Origin: Dehalococcoidia bacterium
GTDB lineage: Bacteria; Chloroflexota; Dehalococcoidia; Dehalococcoidales; Fen-1064
Assembly (NCBI GenBank): GCA_003162335.1
Contig: PMMG01000139.1
Span: 1 to 39,852 of the forward strand
Reading direction: 5' to 3'
Length of the DNA stretch: 39,852 nt
Both the position numbers and the translations under genes were made by a program. Numbering within the stretch: position 1 is the stretch's first letter; every line of letters starts with the position of its first letter. The notes under the pieces were generated by a model. It was not told where the DNA came from, did not search any database, and saw only the letters and a list, made by a program, of their open reading frames with translations. Below are positions 34,120 to 39,852 of this stretch, piece after piece.

Positions 34120-35808
34120 TTACTCCATTGTCTTTGACCACACCGCTTTAGATCGGAAACCCACTCTTTCCAGCAGCGCATCGCCCGTCATCATAAAGGT
34201 GAATATTATCAGTGAAAGACAGAATGCCGGCCAGAGCCCCAATCGAGGAGCTGTGAACAGATATTGTCGCCCTTCATTTGACAGCATTGTTCCCAGTTCC
34301 GGAACTCCCGGAGGCACGCCAAGACCGACATAACTGATTGCCGAGAAATAGATGATGACACTGGCGGTGGCGAATAAAAATACCACCGGTAGCGACCACA
34401 ACACCCCTTGCAGACAGCTCTTTCCCTTCGGCGCTGAAAGGTAAGCTTCCTGAACCATGCCTGCAGCACGGGGCAGCATTACCAAGCCGCAGATCACCGC
34501 AGGAAAAACAGTGCTCATACTCAACGGGTTGAAGGATATTATGAGCCAGATCAACGCCAGCCATGGTAAAGCACAAACGATTTCTTTGGGTAGCATTACC
34601 AGGTCTTCCAATGTATCCCCTGTCCAATTATTCATCTTCCCGCAATAAGCTGCCAACATTCCCCAACCGGCAGCTGCGATGGTTACTACTGCTGCGCAGG
34701 CGATACCGATTAAAACATCGATTCTGATACCATAAAGCAGACGGCTGAAAATGTCTCTACCCAGTTGGTCGGTGCCCAATAGGTATTTTGCCGACGGCGG
34801 ACTGAGCCTGTCTATCAGGTGGATCTCATTCATACCATAGGGCGCCAGCAGCGGTCCGATTATCGCTACCAATACGATCAGAACGACTAATGCCAATGAG
34901 AATATCAGCCACCACTGCGGTATGGCAAACCGTAACGGACTTTCCGACTTATCCTGTTCAATATTTGCCAGGGTTTTATTGGCATAGTTGTAGGCGATTT
35001 CTAATAAATTGGCGACCAGTTTCGCCGCGACCACGATCAGTACGAATATCCAGATTATACCGAAAACTACCGGGAAATCTCCGCTCAGAGTGGATTGCAG
35101 CAGTAAACTTCCAATGCCGATTTCCAGTGTTACCACTATGATAATACCGATCAATCTTAACAACCTGATTACCAATTTGATGATTCCGTGGTATGCCAGC
35201 GTCCTGAAAGGCGTATTTCCCGGCCATTTTGCCAATTCTCCATGTCCGGTCTGTGTCAGCAGACCCGCGGGCAGGATACACGCGCATAAAGCAGCCAGAT
35301 ATATTAAGGGAGATGAATTAGCGGGCAGCCACCAATTCCAACCGTAAAGATGAAAAATTACCATCATTCCTACTGATAAAGGTCCGAAAGTCAGGATAAG
35401 AATGCTCGAACTGCTGCTGACCAGCACCACCCGTAAAATACTTCTCAACCGCGCCAGCCAATTTGGTTTTTCAGTAAAACGACGGATAAAAAAACCGACA
35501 GATAGCGTGATTCCTGCAATTATTAGACTGAACAACCCTGTTAGCCCGATTAATTGCATTGTCAGACTTATGCGGGGATTGATATCTTGTGCCACAGTGT
35601 GACCTGTCCAAATAGATTTATTCCAGTCCCATGTAGCGGAATCACGGGAAACTGGGATTTTACGTCCTGTGTTTATCTGGTTGACTACATTTACGGGTAT
35701 AGCATGCCTGAGGACCAGTAATATGAGCCACACGATGAGTAAAATCAACCCGGCAAATACTATTTTCCGCCCCGCCGCAATCAGCGCACGTTTGCCTTCT
35801 GTACTCAT
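34120..35808 (-). CDS. Fused DppB-DppC-type peptide/nickel ABC permease
   Basis: The 562-residue membrane protein joins two permease units. The N-terminal half has a weak DppB pattern ('QLIGLTGLFSLIIAGITLSVGFFI', and 'TLEIGIGSLLLQSTLSGDFPVVFGIIWIFVLIVVAAKLVANLLEIAY' like the DppB tail). The C-terminal half (from about 295) is DppC-like: 'LSPPSAKYLLGTDQLGRDIFSRLLYGIRIDVLIG', ending with 'YVGLGVPPGVPELGTMLSNEGRQYLFTAPRLGLWPAFCLSLIIFTFMMTGDALLE'. The EAA loop before 'SLPVVFLF' is altered, 'QEAYLSAPKGKSCLQG'. No DppA, DppD or DppF gene lies in the window. It may be a fused, self-paired permease with a distant ATPase, or a non-transporting derivative. Confidence 0.82.
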   Translation of the reverse strand: MSTEGKRALIAAGRKIVFAGLILLIVWLILLVLRHAIPVNVVNQINTGRKIPVSRDSATWDWNKSIWTGHTVAQDINPRISLTMQLIGLTGLFSLIIAGITLSVGFFIRRFTEKPNWLARLRSILRVVLVSSSSSILILTFGPLSVGMMVIFHLYGWNWWLPANSSPLIYLAALCACILPAGLLTQTGHGELAKWPGNTPFRTLAYHGIIKLVIRLLRLIGIIIVVTLEIGIGSLLLQSTLSGDFPVVFGIIWIFVLIVVAAKLVANLLEIAYNYANKTLANIEQDKSESPLRFAIPQWWLIFSLALVVLIVLVAIIGPLLAPYGMNEIHLIDRLSPPSAKYLLGTDQLGRDIFSRLLYGIRIDVLIGIACAAVVTIAAAGWGMLAAYCGKMNNWTGDTLEDLVMLPKEIVCALPWLALIWLIISFNPLSMSTVFPAVICGLVMLPRAAGMVQEAYLSAPKGKSCLQGVLWSLPVVFLFATASVIIYFSAISYVGLGVPPGVPELGTMLSNEGRQYLFTAPRLGLWPAFCLSLIIFTFMMTGDALLERVGFRSKAVWSKTME

Positions 35809-36073
35809 TTTCAGTGCTCCTTATATTAAACCACTGGTCATGAATTATTCATCTCCAAGGGCTTAATTTCCCACATTAGCACTTCATATACGGAAAGTCA
35901 ATATACCACAGTCATGAAAAAACAACGAATCGTTAATCAGGGGGGTATTGAAAGCGAGCAACGAGTCGTATGTAATCTCAGAGAGTGGCGGTATCCATTA
36001 TGACTGAAAACGGTAAACTTGTAATTGAAAACTGTTTAGCTATAGTAGAATTTATTATTTGCTTTAGTATTGT

Positions 36074-37060
36074 TTATAGAGTCTTGAATATTAACCGGTG
36101 TGCTGTTCTTCCACAAATACAGCGCTCAGTGGTATAAGATGCCATTGCGCCTGTGCCGAATCTTATCAAACCCCACACTTTGTTGTCGATCGGCGTCACC
36201 ACTATTTCCCCTACCTCTCCCGGCTTCAACTGATTCCCGGTTGCCGGATCGACGATTTCCACTACATAGTCATCCGACATGTGGAAACCTGCCTTTTGCG
36301 GACATTCGTAGGTGATCGCACCGCCTGCCTCGGGCACTGTATAGGCTTGCCTTGTATCGATGCCGTAGTTCTCTTCCAGTTTCTTCCGGTCTTCGGGCAA
36401 TAACATTTCGCTGGTAAACCAGGCGCGTTCCAGGTTAAAAGAGTTGCGGAAATCCAGTCCCATTTCTTCCGCCTTTGTGATCAGGCTCATCATCATTGAA
36501 GGCCTGCCGACAAAACCATTCACTTTGAGGTCGCGTATGACCGGTAATTGGGCCTCGGGATTATTTTCGCCGGCTGGAATGACAGTCGCGCCGCATTGTC
36601 TCAGTCCTTCATGGGCCAGCATACCTTCCGTACCGTGGTTGTAATCAAATGCATTAATTACAATATCGCTCTTTCTAAATCCGGCTGCCCACAATGCCCG
36701 GGCAAACCACTCGATTTTGGCGGAATGCGGCGGCAGGTAGAATGGGCCGGGAGCTATAAATACTCTCTCTACAACTTCCGGTTTTATCGCTAAAAATCCG
36801 CCGTAGGGCGGTTGCGCTTTTTGCCGCTCGACCAAATCGTTCCTGCGGATAATCGGCAGCCGCACCAGGCTTTTCATAGAGTGTATGTCACGCGGTTTTA
36901 CGCGTGCTTTGTCCATCATTTCCTTTGCGGCCGGAGCATACTTATAAGCGTGACTGATTGAGGCACGCAACTTTCTTTCCAGGTAGATGTGCCTTGCGTT
37001 GACAGGGCGCTCTTCCAGGTCGTCAAAATAAATGTCTTTTCGGGTTGACTTTAATACCAT
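36074..37060 (-). CDS. PaaK-like ligase homologue lacking catalytic motifs and C-terminal domain
   Basis: The 328-residue protein aligns with phenylacetate-CoA ligases (about 430 residues) through 'ISHAYKYAPAAKEMM', 'LVRLPIIRRNDLVERQ', 'SEMLLPEDRKKLEENYGIDTRQAYTVPEAGGAITYEC', 'VEIVDPATGNQLKPGEVGEIVVTPI' and 'CICGRTAHRL'. The ASSGTTG phosphate loop expected after residue 95 is 'FIAPGPFYLPP', the TGD aspartate is alanine ('GTGAMAS'), and the protein stops just after the CGRT motif, without the mobile C-terminal subdomain. It is unlikely to adenylate a substrate. It lies 33 bases after livM in the same operon. No continuation is seen in other frames downstream. Confidence 0.82.
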   Translation of the reverse strand: MVLKSTRKDIYFDDLEERPVNARHIYLERKLRASISHAYKYAPAAKEMMDKARVKPRDIHSMKSLVRLPIIRRNDLVERQKAQPPYGGFLAIKPEVVERVFIAPGPFYLPPHSAKIEWFARALWAAGFRKSDIVINAFDYNHGTEGMLAHEGLRQCGATVIPAGENNPEAQLPVIRDLKVNGFVGRPSMMMSLITKAEEMGLDFRNSFNLERAWFTSEMLLPEDRKKLEENYGIDTRQAYTVPEAGGAITYECPQKAGFHMSDDYVVEIVDPATGNQLKPGEVGEIVVTPIDNKVWGLIRFGTGAMASYTTERCICGRTAHRLIFKTL

Positions 37061-37093
37061 TTTAATAGCCTCGAAATAGACTGCTTTCCGCTA

Positions 37094-38113
37094 TCATTTT
37101 AATATCTTCCAACCGTATTTGCGCCGGTCCGGCAGTAGTGCCAGGAATACTATTGAAACAACCACCACTATTATCATTGCCAACCATGAAGGACCGTCCC
37201 CCGGTATTAGCTTTGTGCCCAGGATGGCGGGCGCCAGTTGATTACTGATTAGAACGACGATAATCGCTCCCAGTACCGGTCCCCACATCATGCCGAATCC
37301 GCCGATAACCAGAATACCGAGGTAAATAACCGATTGAGTAAAACCGAACATACCAACCATGCCGCTGTTAATCAATCCGGTTGAATGCGCTAAAAGAGCA
37401 CCCGCCGTGCCTGCCATCGCGCAGCCGATACCGAAAGCCAGCAGTTTATAGCGGAATAGATTGACGCCCGTTGCTTCCGCCGCACGCTCGTTATCACGGA
37501 TGCCAATAAAAGCTCTTCCCGTGCGAGTCCTGACCAGGTTGTTACCAAAAAATAGCGTTAAACCCATGATGATCATGATTAAATAGAACTGGCTGCCTGG
37601 TGTTATTACATCGATCGCGCCGACCTTCATGCCACTGACCTTCAGACCATCCGTGCCGCCGGTAACACTTGTCCAGTGGCCGATGACCCACAAAATGATG
37701 AATTGGACGGCGGCGGTGATCAGCGCCAGTTTCCAGCCTTTAACCTTCCAGGTTGGTAGCGCTGTTAGCATTCCCAGCACCCCTGCAATTAAACCCGCCG
37801 CGATCAGCCCGACAATAAATGACTGATTGAATTTGCCGGTCAATACCGCCGAAGTATATGCTCCCACAGCAATGAATCCCGCGTGCCCGATGGAAAGCTG
37901 GCCGCAGTAGCCGGTAATCAGATTGAGCCCGACGGCGGCGATCACCATGATGCCCATCAGGTTGAGCAAACCGAACCAGTAACCGGAAACCCATATCGGG
38001 GCGGTCACCAGTAATATCACGATGATCCACAGCAGCGCTTTTTGAGTTCGTGTGTGGAAGATTGCGGTGTCTTCGTCGTAAGTGTAATTTCGGAGTCCGG
38101 CGGGTAAAGCCAT
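37094..38113 (-). CDS. livM: Branched-chain amino acid-type ABC permease (LivM)
   Basis: The 339-residue inner-membrane permease has eight or more hydrophobic helices and the LivM hallmarks 'AAVGLNLITGYCGQLSIGHAGFIAVGAYTSAVL', 'SVTGGTDGLKV', 'GRAFIGIRDNERAAEATGVNLFRYKLLAFGIGCAMAGTAGALLAH' and 'GILVIGGFGMMWGPVLGAIIVVLI'. In contrast to its neighbours it looks intact. The segment normally reading LRLRGDYLAIVTLAFGE is diverged ('WKVKGWKLALITAAVQFI'). It starts one base after the ligase homologue's stop with GGAGGGA upstream. LivH, LivJ/K and LivF are not in the window. Typical substrates are branched-chain or aromatic acids. Confidence 0.92.
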   Translation of the reverse strand: MALPAGLRNYTYDEDTAIFHTRTQKALLWIIVILLVTAPIWVSGYWFGLLNLMGIMVIAAVGLNLITGYCGQLSIGHAGFIAVGAYTSAVLTGKFNQSFIVGLIAAGLIAGVLGMLTALPTWKVKGWKLALITAAVQFIILWVIGHWTSVTGGTDGLKVSGMKVGAIDVITPGSQFYLIMIIMGLTLFFGNNLVRTRTGRAFIGIRDNERAAEATGVNLFRYKLLAFGIGCAMAGTAGALLAHSTGLINSGMVGMFGFTQSVIYLGILVIGGFGMMWGPVLGAIIVVLISNQLAPAILGTKLIPGDGPSWLAMIIVVVVSIVFLALLPDRRKYGWKILK

Positions 38114-38114
38114 T

Positions 38115-39563
38115 TTAAGTTCCCTCCGTCTTTGCTGCCGCTTTATCAGTCAGGATTAATTGTCCCTTTTCGTCGATTTGAGCCGGGATGCCGGTATAGT
38201 ACCAGCCGTCTATCAAGACCTGGCCGGTTTTAACCGGGTCTTTGTAGTAACCGCTGAACATGGCGGTGCTTCTGACCAGCATTTCGCCGTTTTTCAGGAT
38301 TCTGATTTCGGAGTTCATGGTTGGGCGACCGGCTGTTTTAAAATCGTTCTCTTCCAGACTTTGACTGGCAATCAGTCCGGTTTCCGCGATGGCGAAGGTT
38401 TGCCGGATTTCCACACCGAGCGTGTGCATTAAAAGAAGTGTCTCCATGGCGGGCGCCGTGCCGCCGAAGGATACCGCAAACCTGGTGCGGCTCAGTCCGG
38501 TTTTGTCCTTGAGCGGGCTGCGTATCCAATCGACTGGTAAATCCCAGAGCCGTTGGAAAATGTTGGGCTTTCTGCTTCTTATTTTCAACGAGGCTACTTT
38601 ATTGCCGGTTGGGAGCAAAGTTTTATAAAAAAACCGTGCAATCGGGTTGCTGCCGCTTACTTGCGACTTGATCTCCGCGGCCAGGTTTTCCCATTGCCCG
38701 GCGCTACAGGCGACGAAGTCCGGGCCGGTTTCGCGGGTATCGGGGGCGGATGTTTCCGTGTTCTCCGGGTAGTTCAAAGTCGCGCCGGTGAGCAAATGCG
38801 GCATGGTCGCGAAAAGGCTGTTTTCTGCCGAAGCCGCCGGTAAACTCGCCATCAGGTGGTCTTCGGGTTGAACCGGGAAGCGCAATTGCAGACCTTCGGC
38901 AGAGCTAATGAGTGCCTTGTGAGTCATCACCGCGCCTTTGGGCTGCCCTTTGACATCGAGGGTATAAAAGATGAAGGCCGTGTCATCGCTACGCCCGCTA
39001 TTGATGTTCTGTTCGAAAACGCCGGCATTGGCTTTCCCATAGTCTTCTCCCAATTTGAGCAGAGCGTTGAAGCCGATCAACCGCGGGTCGTCATAGTCTT
39101 TCAAACCTTTCGGGTTGAGGTAGATGATCTTTTGAACGGCGGGTATTTCCGGTGTGCCGGTGAGGAACTTTTCGGCCTGTTTATAATCGGTGACGAAGGC
39201 GAATTTCGCGCCCGACTGCCGGACGATATATTGTGCTTGTTCCGCGGTGGATTCGGCCGGGATGCCAGCAGCGATGCCGCCTGCAGTCTGCGCTGCGAAT
39301 TCAGACCAGAGCCATTCCGGCTCGTTGTCCCCGAGCAGGCAAACGACATCGCCGTGCTGCAGACCCAGGCTGATGAATCCCAGCGAGAGCTGCCGGACAA
39401 TTTCGTAGTACTTGCGCCAGGAATATTTTTGCCAGATGCCGTACTTTTTCTTGCAGAGTGCGGTCTCGATGGCCCACCTGTCGTAGTTGCGACGGACGAG
39501 CTTCGGGATGGTGTCATAAACCCTGGCGGGTCTTTTGGGTTCGATGTTTTTTGGCGTTACCAT
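38115..39563 (-). CDS. Acyl-CoA synthetase homologue (AMP-binding fold) lacking catalytic motifs
   Basis: The 482-residue protein matches long-chain acyl-CoA synthetases (FadD15/FAA1-like, about 600 residues): 'YSWRKYYEIVRQLSLGFISLGLQHGDVVCLLGDNEPEWLWSEFAAQTAGGIAAGIPAESTAEQAQYIV', 'QPKGAVMTHKALI' and 'RFAVSFGGTAPAMETLLLMHTLGVEIRQTFAIAETG'. The YTSGTTG phosphate loop reads 'YTLDVKG' (200-206), and the TGD aspartate in 'GWYYTGIPAQID' is isoleucine. The protein ends before the GRxKD hinge and the lysine-bearing C-terminal domain. It starts the operon with livM and the PaaK-like gene. Catalysis is improbable; it may bind acyl ligands or act as a scaffold. Confidence 0.85.
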   Translation of the reverse strand: MVTPKNIEPKRPARVYDTIPKLVRRNYDRWAIETALCKKKYGIWQKYSWRKYYEIVRQLSLGFISLGLQHGDVVCLLGDNEPEWLWSEFAAQTAGGIAAGIPAESTAEQAQYIVRQSGAKFAFVTDYKQAEKFLTGTPEIPAVQKIIYLNPKGLKDYDDPRLIGFNALLKLGEDYGKANAGVFEQNINSGRSDDTAFIFYTLDVKGQPKGAVMTHKALISSAEGLQLRFPVQPEDHLMASLPAASAENSLFATMPHLLTGATLNYPENTETSAPDTRETGPDFVACSAGQWENLAAEIKSQVSGSNPIARFFYKTLLPTGNKVASLKIRSRKPNIFQRLWDLPVDWIRSPLKDKTGLSRTRFAVSFGGTAPAMETLLLMHTLGVEIRQTFAIAETGLIASQSLEENDFKTAGRPTMNSEIRILKNGEMLVRSTAMFSGYYKDPVKTGQVLIDGWYYTGIPAQIDEKGQLILTDKAAAKTEGT

Positions 39564-39852
39564 GATTTACTATTATACACACTTTTGGGTGAAGAGCGAA
39601 CAGCGGTCAGTACGTTTTGACTTAAGGGAAGTATTTCGTCTGCGGCCTCAACTTTCAGCTCTCAGCTTTTTAATTTGCTTGCCGTGCATTCGGAGACAGG
39701 GAAACTTTTTTGTTAAAGTGCAGTGTGCTGTTGTATTCATTATGGTACCTCTCGGCCTACGGTCTATCGGCGATTCGTTTTTTTATTGGGGCAAAATTTC
39801 TGACCGGCGTGTTTGTTTTGGGTATGCGGAAGCACTCTCGTGTTTTCAGATG
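39564..39852. other. Intergenic end of window
   Basis: No gene is seen. The stretch includes the repeat-family words 'actttcagctctcagctttt' at about 39650-39670. The upstream region of the ligase/livM operon has no clear promoter. Confidence 0.5.

Noticed and set aside
1-39852. tRNA genes, rRNA, CRISPR arrays, insertion sequences, prophage
   Set aside because: No cloverleaf with a GTTCRA arm, regular direct-repeat array, transposase or integrase catalytic domain was seen. The only integrase-like segment is the N-terminal domain fused to GreA.

Overview
The window carries about 33 protein genes, several RNA-level control elements and no tRNA, rRNA, CRISPR array or recognisable insertion sequence. 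The content suggests a strictly anaerobic bacterium, and I infer a member of the Chloroflexota (Dehalococcoidia or a relative). The pointers are an hrb-fprA oxygen/NO-reducing pair, an Isf-type flavoprotein, a SpoIIIAA-like ATPase with an R3H tail, a biotin-free carboxyltransferase subunit, PdxS/PdxT, and a short archaeal/clostridial-style ThiC. The taxon is an inference from gene content, not a measured placement. Intergenic DNA is AT-rich and carries short dispersed repeats.

Layout. Bases 1-10300 hold metabolic singletons: a stand-alone pyruvate-kinase C-terminal domain protein, a lipoyl-less 2-oxoacid acyltransferase domain, IlvE, a triple-domain CDGSH iron-sulfur protein, a Gfo/Idh/MocA oxidoreductase, a CapA-like protein, a lipoprotein glycosidase, a MoaD/ThiS-like protein ending in GG, transaldolase and a DUF6498-like membrane protein. 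Bases 10500-15000 hold a conserved unknown, a ferritin-like protein followed directly by a SufB/SufD tail relic, and the hrb-fprA operon. Bases 15100-18600 hold an HpcH/HpaI aldolase, a HicAB-type toxin-antitoxin pair whose toxin gene is missing from the ORF track and whose promoter spacer is a 28-bp palindrome, and the carboxyltransferase gene behind a good sigma-70-like promoter. Bases 18600-28800 are a long minus-strand run: small membrane protein, Isf flavoprotein, B12-binding-type radical SAM protein, TPR protein, SpoIIIAA/R3H ATPase, pdxT and pdxS, an ABC-2 exporter pair and rsmG. Bases 28880-32690 run forward: an extended -10 promoter, TPP riboswitch, intrinsic terminator, thiC, a geranylgeranyl-reductase-family flavoprotein and an unusual GreA-like factor with a recombinase-like N-terminal domain.

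The last 7 kb is the oddest part. It looks like a branched-chain/aromatic-acid uptake and activation locus (LivG-like ATPase, LivM permease, two adenylate-forming ligase homologues) plus a fused DppB-DppC permease. The LivG-like protein has lost the LSGGQ signature and the H-loop histidine. Both ligase homologues have lost the SGTTG phosphate loop, the TGD aspartate and the C-terminal subdomain. All of these frames are nevertheless long and open. I read this as a set of pseudoenzymes kept for some non-catalytic or altered role. It is the best candidate here for an undescribed system, alongside the internal rubredoxin start in hrb and the integrase-like/GreA fusion.
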